A stretch of 40,033 nt of DNA from Candidatus Omnitrophota bacterium (GCA_015231405.1 JADGBR010000005.1:1-40033); one strand, 5' to 3'; counted from the first letter of the stretch, positions 1 through 8,052 are shown. Numbers and translations are program-made. Notes: generated by a model from the sequence alone, not told the origin.

Positions 1-109
1 ATGTTCAAGGAAAGAAGCCGAAAACGCCATCCACACCGCCAAAGAATTCGTGAATAAGATCTCCGAGATCATCTCAGCAGAAAACCCGCAATATAAGTTC
101 AAATTCTAG
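1..109 (+). pseudogene. 3' end of a HEPN-domain toxin gene (duplicate copy)
   Basis: The first 109 bases read in frame (codons from base 2) as the last 35 residues of a HEPN protein, ending in a TAG stop at 107-109. They match the end of the complete HEPN gene at 29237-29701 almost base for base; only a few substitutions are seen (for example QYKFKF instead of QPKFKF at the C-terminus). The window edge cuts the gene, so it cannot be told whether a full MNT-HEPN pair lies to the left or only this tail remains. The shared sequence continues past the stop into the intergenic region and the GIY-YIG gene, so this is the left copy of a long direct repeat. Confidence 0.85.
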
Positions 110-315
110 CCGTTGGTCACTCGGCTACCCTCAAAAACATAGATTAAGTGAGATAAAAATTCCCCGCAATGCGCCCGCGCCCGATCTTCAGTTAATACTC
201 TCATTCGACCAAATGATCACAAATGCTATTTTTAAAGAAGCAGCCAATTTAGCGCAAGTTGGGATTAACCGGTGAATGTTAAATAAAGGCCCTTTTAGAG
301 ATAAAGAGATAAGGT

Positions 316-561
316 CTATTGGTTCTTTTGGATCAAAGTGAGTTTCTTTTCACGCGTCCACCCTTTGAGTTCATGTTCGCGCTTTAGGGCTGAGGTTTTG
401 TCGGGATGTTCTTCGGTGTGGATCATTTTGACGGGAGTGCGGCCTCTAGTGTATTTGCTGGCTTTGCCTTTGTTGTGGCGTTCCAGCCTTTCTGTAAGGT
501 TTGTTGTTACGCCTACATACAGCGTCTTATCTTTGCATTCTAGTATGTATACGTGCCACAT
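316..561 (-). CDS. Solo GIY-YIG endonuclease, copy 1
   Basis: An 81-residue protein made of only a GIY-YIG nuclease domain, of the small UvrC-like (YhbQ/COG2827) type. It has the YIL...LYVGVT core strand pair near residues 5-19, the KYTRGRTPV segment near 36-44 and the acidic residue in the ALKREHELK helix near 58-66. An open frame continues upstream to 678, but the other two copies both start at the MWH or MWY methionine and the extension runs through the hairpins, so the start at 561 is chosen. A TATACT sequence lies 8-9 bases upstream of this start in all three copies. Such proteins are thought to cut DNA, but their cellular role is unsettled. It is about 88 percent identical to the copy at 29892-30137 by eye. 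Confidence 0.85.
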   Translation of the reverse strand: MWHVYILECKDKTLYVGVTTNLTERLERHNKGKASKYTRGRTPVKMIHTEEHPDKTSALKREHELKGWTREKKLTLIQKNQ

Positions 562-601
562 GAGTCGAGTATACCTGTTTTTTAATAGGTAGTGGCCCTT
601 C

Positions 602-632
602 GGCAAAAATTTTCCCCTAAAAAATTTTTGCC
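602..632 (-). repeat. Hairpin A, copy 1a (A/T-rich stem)
   Basis: An inverted repeat with a 12-bp stem (GGCAAAAATTTT with its complement) just upstream of the GIY-YIG start. It follows the conserved word GTGGCCCTTCG. The equivalent hairpins in the other copies have different stem bases but remain paired. Confidence 0.7.
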
Positions 633-701
633 TCCCTTCGGGCTTCGCCCTCAGGACTCCGGCCTCCCCTCGACCCACTTGACAGGTCGGCCTTCGCAGG
701 A

Positions 702-747
702 CCAGAAATAAAAAACCCCAGGGGTTGTGCCCCGTTTTTATTTGTGG
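702..747 (-). repeat. Hairpin B, copy 1a (decayed)
   Basis: A damaged version of the 51-nt hairpin at 794-844. The left arm is intact, but the right arm has lost several bases of its TGGGG segment and has a base change near the end. It shows that the hairpin A plus B unit was tandemly duplicated here and one copy is decaying. Confidence 0.65.
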
Positions 748-759
748 TGGCCCTTCGTC

Positions 760-784
760 GGGAATTTTTTCCTGAAAAATTCCC
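760..784 (-). repeat. Hairpin A, copy 1b
   Basis: A stem of GGGAATTTTT with its complement around a short loop, again after the word GTGGCCCTTCGTC. It corresponds to the A hairpins at 602-632, 30178-30209 and 31563-31594, with a different stem sequence. Confidence 0.65.
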
Positions 785-793
785 TCCTCAGGA

Positions 794-844
794 CCAGAAA
801 TAAAAAACCCCAGGGGTTGTGCCCCTGGGGTTTTTTATTTCTGG
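794..844 (-). terminator. Hairpin B, copy 1b (perfect 23-bp stem)
   Basis: A perfect 23-bp inverted repeat with a 5-base loop (TTGTG). The arm begins CCAGAAATAAAAAACCCC. It has an A tract on one side and a T tract on the other, so it could terminate transcription in either direction. Equivalent 51-nt hairpins occur at 30216-30266 and 31601-31651. At the third site the outermost CCA of the stem is the CCA end of the tRNA-Lys gene, so it is likely the tRNA terminator. Confidence 0.75.
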
Positions 845-1111
845 TGAGGGGGCGGGGGGTGTAGGACCCGTATATCTCCATAATCATAGCCTATATTAAC
901 CAGGTAAAATCGGGTCAATTAACACGGCATTTAATATAAGGGCAAATCCGAGATAGATATTGTAGTCAAATTTAGCGATTCTGATATGGCTCGAACCGTG
1001 GTTTTTGTCCAATTTGTCCACTATTTTTGGGCTGATATTTACATAAGTGCTTTACTTATAAAGCGGTATGACTGTCCACCTGCGTCAAGCTGGACATTTT
1101 GCGGATATCTC

Positions 1112-1603
1112 TCAAATACTTCTCACTTGCTCTATGAAATCTCTCGCCACTTTGGGTGTAATGCTGGGATTCATTTTCGCCACTTTCTCTGCCGTCTTTA
1201 TGGCGGCCTCTACCGACAATTCACCGATTTCGCATAACTGGATCATGATCCGTAATCCCCTCAACACCTCAATACCGTTTTCCTCGCATTTCTTCTTTAA
1301 CGTCTTTTCATTTGTCGCGCATATCGCCTTTTCATCCCGAGCCACGATGAAGCACATGTTGTCCTCGCCGGAAAGACCGCCTCCGTGCATATCAGCAGCT
1401 TCATAAGTTTGAGCTAAAGTCGGCTCGATGATATTGATGCCCAATGTCTTTGCCTCCTCATCCGACAGATCCTTAACCTCTCCCCATACCGGAAGCGGAA
1501 CCCACACTTCATACAAATGCTCTGACATCAGGCTGATAATTTTTCTATTGGCCTTAGCATAATCGATGAGTATGTTCGCGTCACAGATAACGATCCGCTT
1601 CAT
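1112..1603 (-). CDS. PIN-domain ribonuclease toxin
   Basis: A 163-residue PIN-like protein. It opens with IVICDANILIDYAK (first catalytic aspartate) and has later acidic residues at GEVKDL and SGEDNMCFIV, and an ATNEK segment that fits the end of the active site. PIN proteins of this type usually cut RNA and act as toxins. The start at 1603 overlaps the stop of the upstream XRE-ImmA gene (ATGA), which shows translational coupling; an in-frame start at 1618 is possible but lies inside that gene. Pairing with an XRE/ImmA-IrrE protein is a known toxin-antitoxin-like arrangement. That the partner controls this protein is inference. Confidence 0.8.
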   Translation of the reverse strand: MKRIVICDANILIDYAKANRKIISLMSEHLYEVWVPLPVWGEVKDLSDEEAKTLGINIIEPTLAQTYEAADMHGGGLSGEDNMCFIVARDEKAICATNEKTLKKKCEENGIEVLRGLRIMIQLCEIGELSVEAAIKTAEKVAKMNPSITPKVARDFIEQVRSI

Positions 1604-2706
1604 TTCACCGCCATCCATCCGTTAACCAGGTCTCTCATGTCAACGATGCTCTTACCCAGGATCTCGGCAGCGCGTGACATTGAAACTAGTTCCTTCTCAT
1701 ATGCTTCACGAACAAGACGACTTAAACGATCCTCTATACAATCAATGGGCGCTAATGGTTCTGGCTCTTTATGCCCTTTAAACTCAAAACTCTTCCTTTC
1801 CTTATATCTATAACAAAACGTCTTATATATATCATTCGTTGCAACTCTCTCCCCTATTAATCTTTTGATTACAGTCATATAACTGACCTTAAATACCCTC
1901 TTGATATGCAATATTATATCAACGGAATCAAGGCCTTTAATTTCGCTTAATCGTTTATGAAAAGCTATTGATGGCATCAGAAAATAACTAGCAAATGCAT
2001 TTGCCTCATCTTCCTGTACTTTTATTTCTTCTTCATCATCATTAAATGAATCAGGATGCATAAGTATATGCCCAAGCTCATGTGCTACAGTGAAGATTTT
2101 TCTTTCAGTTGGAATGGATTCATGGCTATTAACAACAATAGCCGCGCCAAGTTCTTTATCATTTACTGAAAAACCAAAAAAGTTCTCTAGTCCAATATTC
2201 ATAAAATGGAGCTTTATCCCTGCGGATTCGACAAGGCCACAAATATCAGTAATTACTTCATCTCCTTTCAATCCTAAACATTTTCTTGCTTTATCCGCTG
2301 CTTTTTCTGGAGACATTGAATTTAAATCATATTTTTGATTGTCTAGACATGCTTTATTGTCTTTTCCATTAAGAAGTAATTCCTCTAAATCCCTAAAGTC
2401 TCTCATCCATAAAGCAGTTTCATTTTTAATTTCCTCGCGCTTTTGTTTGGATTTCTGGGTCTTCCATTTAAGTGCACGAAACCGAACATTACTCAGCTTA
2501 GGGACTGATCTCGCAAGATCAAACACTTTTACCCCTAAGGCGTCAGCTAACTTCTGTAGATTGCTTACACGCGGTTCGGCTATCCCCTTCTCTATGTTGT
2601 GATAAGCCATCCTGGTTATCCCAGCGGCTTCCGCCGCTTTCTCCATAGTTAATCCTCGGGCGATACGAATTCTCTTAAGATTAACGGCTATTTTGTTTTC
2701 TTTCAT
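1600..2706 (-). CDS. XRE-family regulator fused to ImmA/IrrE metallopeptidase
   Basis: A 368-residue protein. Residues 5-60 form an XRE helix-turn-helix (LKRIRIARGLTMEKAAEAAG then a recognition helix). Residues about 140-300 form an ImmA/IrrE zinc peptidase with the HELGH motif at 209-213 and a downstream EDEANAFASYFLMP helix that supplies the third zinc ligand. Such proteins bind operator DNA, and some cleave repressors or antitoxins. The gene is first in a two-gene operon with the PIN gene (ATGA overlap). A start at 2706 is supported by a G-rich sequence about six bases upstream. A palindrome at 2757-2773 overlaps the predicted -35 region, which suggests self-repression. Confidence 0.88.
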   Translation of the reverse strand: MKENKIAVNLKRIRIARGLTMEKAAEAAGITRMAYHNIEKGIAEPRVSNLQKLADALGVKVFDLARSVPKLSNVRFRALKWKTQKSKQKREEIKNETALWMRDFRDLEELLLNGKDNKACLDNQKYDLNSMSPEKAADKARKCLGLKGDEVITDICGLVESAGIKLHFMNIGLENFFGFSVNDKELGAAIVVNSHESIPTERKIFTVAHELGHILMHPDSFNDDEEEIKVQEDEANAFASYFLMPSIAFHKRLSEIKGLDSVDIILHIKRVFKVSYMTVIKRLIGERVATNDIYKTFCYRYKERKSFEFKGHKEPEPLAPIDCIEDRLSRLVREAYEKELVSMSRAAEILGKSIVDMRDLVNGWMAVK

Positions 2707-2744
2707 GTTATACCCCCAGTTTGTATAACTTTACATTTAGTTAA

Positions 2745-2773
2745 AGTATATCATATTTTGTAAAGTTTACAAA
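2745..2773 (-). promoter_or_regulatory. Promoter and operator of the XRE-ImmA/PIN operon
   Basis: On the minus strand there is a TTGTAA -35 (2767-2772), a 16-base spacer and a TATACT -10 (2745-2750). A perfect 8+1+8 palindrome, TTTGTAAA-G-TTTACAAA, covers 2757-2773 and so sits on the -35 element. A related but imperfect site (TTGTATAACTTTACA) lies nearer the gene at about 2720-2734. This is a typical layout for XRE autoregulation. Confidence 0.5.
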
Positions 2774-2844
2774 TAGAAAAATATTTCCCCTTTTGCATAT
2801 TGTACTATTTGTGACGTCTGGGCAGCTTTGACTGAGGGTATATC

Positions 2845-3393
2845 CTAATCTTTGAGAAGTGGTTCCAGAAGCTTCGCCGTCAAAACCACCGGATCGTCAT
2901 CCCACCCTTTTTCTGAATAATCTCTGACCCACTGTCTTATATCTTCGGGTTTTATCAATACCCAACCCTTTTTACAAAATAATTTTTCTATTCTTTCAGA
3001 GTCTCGCTTATATACATTACCGCAAATAAGCCCGTATCTTACCTTAACCTTACCACTGATCAAACCCTCTTCCATTAGCTTGAAAACCAATTGCTTAGAA
3101 ACACATTTCTGGAATTTGTTATTGTTGAATAACCGATATCTTTTGCTATACCTTCCTTTTCCTAAAATGGGGTCTATGGTTACACCGGGACCATATAAGA
3201 ATGATTTCACTTCAAACAGAACTAATTCATTCCGGCAAGGCTTATATGCAACAAGATCTATTTCCGGCCTGGGCATAGTTTGCGTTCCAAGCGCCTTCTT
3301 CTCTTCTTTACTGATATCGAGTTTAAGGCTACGCCGCACCCAATACCCATTGTTCTCCAAATACTTGGCTGCTATCGTTTCGAATATATCCAT
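2845..3393 (-). CDS. PD-(D/E)xK nuclease-like protein
   Basis: A 182-residue protein with the core of a restriction-endonuclease-like fold. PRPEIDLVAY (aspartate near residue 46) is followed after about 15 residues by LVLFEVKSF (E61-x-K63). The N-terminal helix FETIAAKYLENNGYWV resembles the first helix of such domains. A GTG/ATG choice exists: an ATG at 3408 overlaps the preceding stop codon, but the ATG at 3393 has an AGGAG box six bases upstream and is preferred. It follows the gene ending at 3408 directly, so the two are probably one operon. I do not recognise a named family. It may be a defence or repair nuclease. Confidence 0.7.
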   Translation of the reverse strand: MDIFETIAAKYLENNGYWVRRSLKLDISKEEKKALGTQTMPRPEIDLVAYKPCRNELVLFEVKSFLYGPGVTIDPILGKGRYSKRYRLFNNNKFQKCVSKQLVFKLMEEGLISGKVKVRYGLICGNVYKRDSERIEKLFCKKGWVLIKPEDIRQWVRDYSEKGWDDDPVVLTAKLLEPLLKD

Positions 3394-3407
3394 TTGATCT
3401 CCTACCA

Positions 3408-3851
3408 TTACAGCTGTATATTTACGATGGTGTTATTTTTCACAAAGGAACACAAGACCTCATAATCTTTGACTGATAACAAAATATCTGATCCTTCTGT
3501 CTCTCTTTTTCCAAGAATTGCATCATCTTCCGTCGGGCGGATCAACAATGTTTTCGACAAGAGCTTTCCTTCAACACCTTGTATTTTAATCCAGTCCCTG
3601 CTCAACGCATCAATTTTAAATACACCTAACGGCGTAGTCTTATCCTCTATCTTTCTTGAACTGTAACCATATCTCGAAGTTGAAACAAGAAATATCCTTT
3701 TAATTTCGTTCCCGGCGATAACATACATTTTCTGGTCAACAATGCTAACCAAAACAGCGACATGTGCTTCATTATACCCATACTTATATTCAAGCATCTT
3801 AATGGATTTCTTCCACATATCGCCCTTATCTAAACCTAAGAATCTAAACAT
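3408..3851 (-). CDS. L,D-transpeptidase (YkuD)-like protein lacking the catalytic motif
   Basis: A 147-residue protein. The middle part reads like a YkuD fold: VDQKMYVIAGNEIKRIFLVS, then TTPLGVFKI, and a C-terminal SVKDYEVLCSFVKNNTIVNI that resembles the stretch after the active site of L,D-transpeptidases. The expected histidine motif (HG) and the catalytic GCIR are not there; at the matching place the sequence is EGSDILLS. If the fold call is right, it is a catalytically dead relative. There is no signal peptide, which is also odd for a cell-wall enzyme. A good AAGGAGG box precedes the start. It overlaps the downstream nuclease-like gene by one base at the stop codon. Confidence 0.5.
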   Translation of the reverse strand: MFRFLGLDKGDMWKKSIKMLEYKYGYNEAHVAVLVSIVDQKMYVIAGNEIKRIFLVSTSRYGYSSRKIEDKTTPLGVFKIDALSRDWIKIQGVEGKLLSKTLLIRPTEDDAILGKRETEGSDILLSVKDYEVLCSFVKNNTIVNIQL

Positions 3852-3896
3852 TATCCCTCCTTGGGATTACTTATATTCGATCGTTCGGCACATATA

Positions 3897-4592
3897 CTAT
3901 CGTGATTCAAATCTTTCAAGAAGATACTTGTCTATCTCACGCGGCGAAAACAACTCACCCGTTTCCTTTTTAAGAAATTGCTGTACACAATATATTTTAA
4001 TAACAAAATGTAGGTATTCTTTTTCTACATTATTAAGTTTATCATTCGCAGTATTATTCCCACTTAAGCGATTCTTTTCGACATACTTAATCATGTCTTT
4101 ATACTCTATATCAATATTTTTTTCAAATATTCCGCTCATGCTTTTTTTAGCTCGCGAATCATATATTGGTGTAATAGGTCGGTGAAAATGGAGGTATTTT
4201 GATGCAAGTGAGACTTTATAGATGCTAGTCAACCTATAAAAAGTTGTTGTCAGAAACTTGTGAACATCCATAATTATTTTGATGTTTTCCTTAGATAGCT
4301 GTTCCGTTTTGGGCAATCTTTTTATTTCGCGATCAATCTGTGAATTTATTAGCTTTTCCGCAACGTCTTCATAAAACCTGTCTGACGACCTCTTGCTGTC
4401 ACTTTTTGGTCTCCGTTCAATCGCAGCCGCATAAGAACGTCCAATTAACCATATTTTAGCAATGACTGCTCCCTTATCAGTATGCAAGGGATGTTTCCTG
4501 CATAGTCTATATAGAACATCGTTCCCAACATCCCATATCTTTGAGTCTTTACTTGTTTGATATTTTTGAAATTCTTCTATGTCTATCTTCAT
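3897..4592 (-). CDS. Hypothetical protein, 231 residues
   Basis: I do not recognise a named family. The protein is soluble with no signal peptide. The N-terminal part contains the phrase IWDVGNDVLYRLCRKHP and IAKIWLIGRSYAAAIERR, which looks conserved, and the middle has HFHRPITPIYDSRA with several possible ligands. The ATG at 4592 is used; the open frame continues only one codon further to a TTG. It lies 45 bases upstream of the transpeptidase-like gene on the same strand. It could be part of an accessory or defence cluster, but only position suggests this. Confidence 0.6.
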   Translation of the reverse strand: MKIDIEEFQKYQTSKDSKIWDVGNDVLYRLCRKHPLHTDKGAVIAKIWLIGRSYAAAIERRPKSDSKRSSDRFYEDVAEKLINSQIDREIKRLPKTEQLSKENIKIIMDVHKFLTTTFYRLTSIYKVSLASKYLHFHRPITPIYDSRAKKSMSGIFEKNIDIEYKDMIKYVEKNRLSGNNTANDKLNNVEKEYLHFVIKIYCVQQFLKKETGELFSPREIDKYLLERFESR

Positions 4593-4822
4593 CAATAATC
4601 TCTCTTTTCATGCCAGTTACGTATTAATTCGATAAAATTTAATTTTTGCGGGATCGAATTCTGGGCATGTTTTTCCCAGGTAATATTCTTTACATCTTTT
4701 ATTAACTTCCACAATCCGATTTTACATCTAACTTAGAATAATTGCCTAATTATTTTGAACTATTATTTACGCCTTTACTTCAAGATCTTCTTCATTTCCG
4801 CCGTCATTTCTACTTGACCCTG

Positions 4823-5497
4823 TTAACCATACAACTTACTCACGCTGTCGCTTTGCCAGTATTCTTTTGTCTGGATATCCATTATTGATAATTTGCCATC
4901 CCACAAACCGCTGCCCGTATCGAGGCACCATACGTTACAGAAACGCTGCGGTATACCCTTATCCCATGTTTGGGTTGGAGTATGGCCCAAAAATATACTT
5001 TCGGCATCGAAGTATTTTTTTTGAGGATCTTTCATGTGCGTCATCCAGGCATCCTCAATAAACGTCCTGTCCCAAACTACAAAATTTTCCTCTTGGCTCG
5101 TAAGTTCCTTACTTAGGTCCAGTCCTCCGTGTACAAACAGGTAATTGCCAAGCTTGATAAGGATCTTCGCGCCGTCGAGAAGCGCTATATGGCTTTCGGG
5201 CGGTTTTTTGAATTCATAAGACGTCATCGTTTTATATCCGCCGTTATATGCCCAATCTCCGGGCGCGTGGCCTGTCCGGTACCATTCAAGCATCCACAGG
5301 TCGTGGTTCCCTATAACCATCTTGAAGTTCTTGATCTTGACGAGTTCATCGAAAACTTCCCGGGTTTCGGTTATCCTGTCGCAGATATCCCCTAGAGAAA
5401 CAAGAAGATCATTTTCATGATCGAATTTTGATCGTTCTAGGCATTGTTTCAGGCCCCTGTAATTACCATGTATGTCGCCAATAACGAATCTTCTCAT
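4823..5497 (-). CDS. Metallophosphoesterase (serine/threonine phosphatase type)
   Basis: A 224-residue calcineurin-like phosphoesterase. All dimetal motifs are visible: GDIHGNY near residues 7-13, GDICDR near 36-41, GNHD near 62-65 and a late FVHGG, with FLGHTPT later. These match bacterial diadenosine tetraphosphatase or PP1-like protein phosphatases. The substrate cannot be read from sequence. Its start overlaps the stop of the small zinc-ribbon gene, so the two are translationally coupled, and an ADP-ribosylglycohydrolase gene is just upstream. A role in reversing protein modification is possible but is inference. Confidence 0.88.
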   Translation of the reverse strand: MRRFVIGDIHGNYRGLKQCLERSKFDHENDLLVSLGDICDRITETREVFDELVKIKNFKMVIGNHDLWMLEWYRTGHAPGDWAYNGGYKTMTSYEFKKPPESHIALLDGAKILIKLGNYLFVHGGLDLSKELTSQEENFVVWDRTFIEDAWMTHMKDPQKKYFDAESIFLGHTPTQTWDKGIPQRFCNVWCLDTGSGLWDGKLSIMDIQTKEYWQSDSVSKLYG

Positions 5498-5646
5498 TTC
5501 CTGAACCTCTCAGCGCATTTCTGGCATTCGAGCTCGTCGTCGAATATCAGGCTGCAAGGATCAGACGCTCCGCAGGCGGGACCCTTCTTCATGTCAGAGC
5601 CTACAATAAACTCGCATTCCAGGAATTCGCTGAAAATGTCATCCAT
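5494..5646 (-). CDS. Small zinc-ribbon protein, copy A
   Basis: A 50-residue protein. It begins MDDIFSEFLECEF and then has the cysteine pattern PACGASDPC...LECQKC. A clear homologue lies at 17184-17342 (MADDLLNEFLEYDF, KCPHCGANVSC...VDCPKC). In this copy the first cysteine of the CPxCG knuckle is glycine, so its zinc site may be incomplete. The start follows closely on the upstream glycohydrolase gene and the stop overlaps the phosphatase start (ATGA). Function is unknown; such short proteins often bind partner proteins. Confidence 0.75.
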   Translation of the reverse strand: MDDIFSEFLECEFIVGSDMKKGPACGASDPCSLIFDDELECQKCAERFRK

Positions 5647-5663
5647 TATTATTCATCCGCAGC

Positions 5664-6449
5664 TCAATTCGCCAGTTCGATCTTATATCTCTCGTTAAAT
5701 TTGTCTATGACCAACAAGATATCATTCGGCAGTCTTTTGCGCGTCTCCGAAATTATGGAATTAGGTATCTTTTTGTAAAAGGCTTGAGCAATGCCTCCCG
5801 TTATGCAAGCTAAGGTATCGCTATCTCCACCCAACGACACGGCATTTCTGACGGCGCTTTCATAGTCACTTGATTCAAGGAACGCAATGATGGCTTCGGG
5901 AACGGTCTTTTGGCATGACTCCTCGAACTTATATGTTGGACGGATCTCTTCAAGGGTCCTATGAAGGTTATATGAGAAAGCTTGTTCAGTAAAACTTGCT
6001 ATAGCTTTCTTATCTTCGCCCTTATGCGCAAGGAATATTGCTGCAGCGGTTGCCTGGGCGCCTTTGATCCCTTCCGGGTGGTTGTGCGTTATTTCGGCTG
6101 TCTTCTTAGCTTCACTGAGCACATCCTCTACGCTCTCAAACGCGAAACCTACGGCACTCACTCTCATAGCCGAACCGTTCCCGTAGCTGTTATATGCCGG
6201 CTCCATATCCTCAGAGAAAAGCCACTCAGCGAACATGCAGCCGTATCCGGCACGCGGATATGTAAGCCCATAACCTTTTACCGCTACTGAATAATTCATT
6301 TTCTTTAAAATAGCGTCGGCAATAGCTATCGTAAGAACCGAATCGTCTGTAAAACGTGACCTATCGGTATATAGCTCAAAATCCGTCCGTTTGGTCCGGT
6401 TCCATTCATAGGCCGAGCCAATAATATCACCCGCAATCGCGCCAAGCAT
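5664..6449 (-). CDS. ADP-ribosylglycohydrolase family protein
   Basis: A 261-residue DraG/ARH-like protein. The N-terminal MLGAIAGDIIGSAYE, the metal-binding FTDDSVLTIA near residues 33-42 and the late SLGGDSDTLACITGGIAQA are the family signatures. It is expected to remove ADP-ribose from proteins or nucleic acid, with two magnesium ions bound by the TDD and DSDT groups. It is the first gene of an apparent operon with the zinc-ribbon and phosphatase genes (17-base gap, then overlap). In accessory regions such enzymes can act as antitoxins to ADP-ribosyltransferases, but no transferase is seen beside it. Confidence 0.9.
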   Translation of the reverse strand: MLGAIAGDIIGSAYEWNRTKRTDFELYTDRSRFTDDSVLTIAIADAILKKMNYSVAVKGYGLTYPRAGYGCMFAEWLFSEDMEPAYNSYGNGSAMRVSAVGFAFESVEDVLSEAKKTAEITHNHPEGIKGAQATAAAIFLAHKGEDKKAIASFTEQAFSYNLHRTLEEIRPTYKFEESCQKTVPEAIIAFLESSDYESAVRNAVSLGGDSDTLACITGGIAQAFYKKIPNSIISETRKRLPNDILLVIDKFNERYKIELAN

Positions 6450-6601
6450 ACTGCCACCCTAACCTTTGCCTAAATCCAGGGATTGTCATACTTATGCCGG
6501 GACCAAGCACTCTGTCCCCTAATCTTACTGGGTCCCCTTATTTACAGATATCTATCAGATAGCAATAAAGGCTCAAACAATACCATAAGATTTATTCACT
6601 T

Positions 6602-7276
6602 TTATTTTGGTTTGTTTTCTTTTTCAAAATTTATGGTTAGTTCAGTATCGAGCGACTCTCCGCCAATATGGGGATTACAAGAAGCCGGTATAACCACCTT
6701 ATAGGGGTAGACCTTAATATCACCATCGTAACGATCTCCCAAGCGATCTGTCCGCATAACTGTCAATAAGATTTGCCGGGCATGATGTTCATTAGAATAA
6801 ATGATCTCTCCTTGAGATACCTTAATGAACATTACATCCATAAAAAGGCCTGATCCGCCTCCATCATAACCAGTCTCAAGAACGTGCCAACCGTTGGCCA
6901 ATTTCCCTACCCACTTATACCAAAAGCCATAACGGTCCGTCAGAATTGCTTGTTCTTTCTCTGGATAGACATAACTCTCGTAACCTGCTTTCCATCCTCC
7001 ATTGACCTTCTCAATTTTACTATAATTTGAATCACCGGCATTAATGTCATTTCCGGCCACCACATCCACAGTTACAACAACTGGCGGGCGATCATCACGA
7101 TACTCTCTCGTGGAGAGTTTCATAACTAATAAAGGATCAATTGGTTTACCACGATATGTAAAGTCACTGTTGACCTCATCAAAAACAGACCTTGAGTAAG
7201 CCAACGGGGTAAATGAAACAAGGAATAAACATAACAAATAATTTACGACACCGTAATATCTTATTTTTTTATTCAT
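6602..7276 (-). CDS. Exported hypothetical protein
   Basis: A 224-residue protein with a clear Sec signal: MNKKIRYY, then a hydrophobic stretch NYLLCLFLVSFTPLAYS and a likely cleavage after AYS. The start at 7276 has a GAAGG box five bases upstream; the ATG 12 bases earlier has none. The mature part is rich in aromatic residues and glycine (GFWYKWVGKLANGWHVLETG) and I see no known catalytic motif. It probably acts in the periplasm or outside the cell. The family is not recognised. Confidence 0.65.
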   Translation of the reverse strand: MNKKIRYYGVVNYLLCLFLVSFTPLAYSRSVFDEVNSDFTYRGKPIDPLLVMKLSTREYRDDRPPVVVTVDVVAGNDINAGDSNYSKIEKVNGGWKAGYESYVYPEKEQAILTDRYGFWYKWVGKLANGWHVLETGYDGGGSGLFMDVMFIKVSQGEIIYSNEHHARQILLTVMRTDRLGDRYDGDIKVYPYKVVIPASCNPHIGGESLDTELTINFEKENKPK

Positions 7277-7341
7277 GATAGCCTTCACCGTTTAGCTAAA
7301 GTCATCAAGGTAGTAATTTTTTATATTTTTCACTTTCCTAC

Positions 7342-8052
7342 TCACGCAGTAGTTGTATTGCTATTAGCCCCTGGCTTTATCCAAAACCGCCATTCCTCTT
7401 CAGGAAGTTTGAACTCCCTGTTTTTCCAGTCCGAAAGGTTTAGATATTTTTGACCTTTGATTTCATCTTTTTCAACGCCCCATCCGTTCTGGTATATCAA
7501 CCCAAGCATAAACTGCGACCTGGGAAGACCTTCTTCGGCTGTCTCTTCAAAGAACCTGAGTATCCTCTTATCATATGCAGGACACCCTTCGATCTCATAT
7601 TCATAGATAACAACCAGCATTATCTGCGCCTGAGAATTCAAACATCCCGATTCTTCGATAAGGACGTCGATCGCTCTCTCATAACCGTACCTATCCAGAA
7701 GTGCGCAACCTACAGAATTATTCCAGTATTTTAACTCTTCATCACTTATTTCGCCATAACGCTCGCGAATATCCTCTTTCATGTCGCTTAGCATCATGGC
7801 CGCCTGATATATCAGACCCTCTTCCTCTGCTTCTATTGTCACGCTTCTCAATAACTTTGCAGCCTTACTCCTATTATTTTCTCCCCCTACTGTTAACAAT
7901 TCACTCGCTAAAGAGATCGGATCCCTACTCTGAGATCTTCCCACCTGCGAACCTGTTTCGGATATTTTGGCCTGAACAATCGGTCCATAAACACAAACCA
8001 AAGCACCTAAAATACTGAACATAACCCAGCCTTTATAAAAAACGCGGCACAT
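7342..8052 (-). CDS. Exported Sel1-like repeat protein
   Basis: A 236-residue protein. The chosen start, MCRVFYKGWVMFSILG, has AGGAG five bases upstream and gives an N-terminal signal peptide ending near IVQA; the longer open frame to 8139 puts the signal 50 residues inside. The C-terminal part has a typical Sel1 repeat near residues 180-215 (AEEGLPRSQFMLGLIYQNGWGVEKD), with weaker repeats before it. Sel1 proteins form curved alpha-helical scaffolds. It lies 65 bases upstream of the exported hypothetical on the same strand. Confidence 0.7.
   Translation of the reverse strand: MCRVFYKGWVMFSILGALVCVYGPIVQAKISETGSQVGRSQSRDPISLASELLTVGGENNRSKAAKLLRSVTIEAEEEGLIYQAAMMLSDMKEDIRERYGEISDEELKYWNNSVGCALLDRYGYERAIDVLIEESGCLNSQAQIMLVVIYEYEIEGCPAYDKRILRFFEETAEEGLPRSQFMLGLIYQNGWGVEKDEIKGQKYLNLSDWKNREFKLPEEEWRFWIKPGANSNTTTA

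Larger units (their letters stand above)
1..844. repeat. Repeat module copy 1 (HEPN tail, GIY-YIG gene, hairpins)
   Basis: This block is the left copy of a module seen again at 29593-30289 and, without the HEPN tail, at 31190-31674. In order it holds the HEPN gene tail, a diverged intergenic stretch with shared words such as AGTGAGATAAAAATTCCCCGC, the minus-strand GIY-YIG gene, and hairpins A and B. Copy 1 differs by carrying an extra hairpin pair: the unit starting GTGGCCCTTCG and ending at the large hairpin occurs twice, at about 588-747 and 747-844. After the final hairpin only the bases ctggtgag match the tRNA-side end of the other copies; the sequence then diverges. Confidence 0.8.

Noticed and set aside
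562-678. N-terminal extension of the GIY-YIG open frame to 678
   Set aside because: It runs through hairpin A and is not present in the other two copies, which start at the matching methionine.
838-870. tRNA 3' end next to repeat copy 1
   Set aside because: Only ctggtgag matches; the following G-rich bases do not form a T arm with TTCGA, so a decayed tRNA cannot be supported.
986-1000. CTCGAACC word as another attachment site
   Set aside because: Eight shared bases without flanking tRNA homology are expected by chance.
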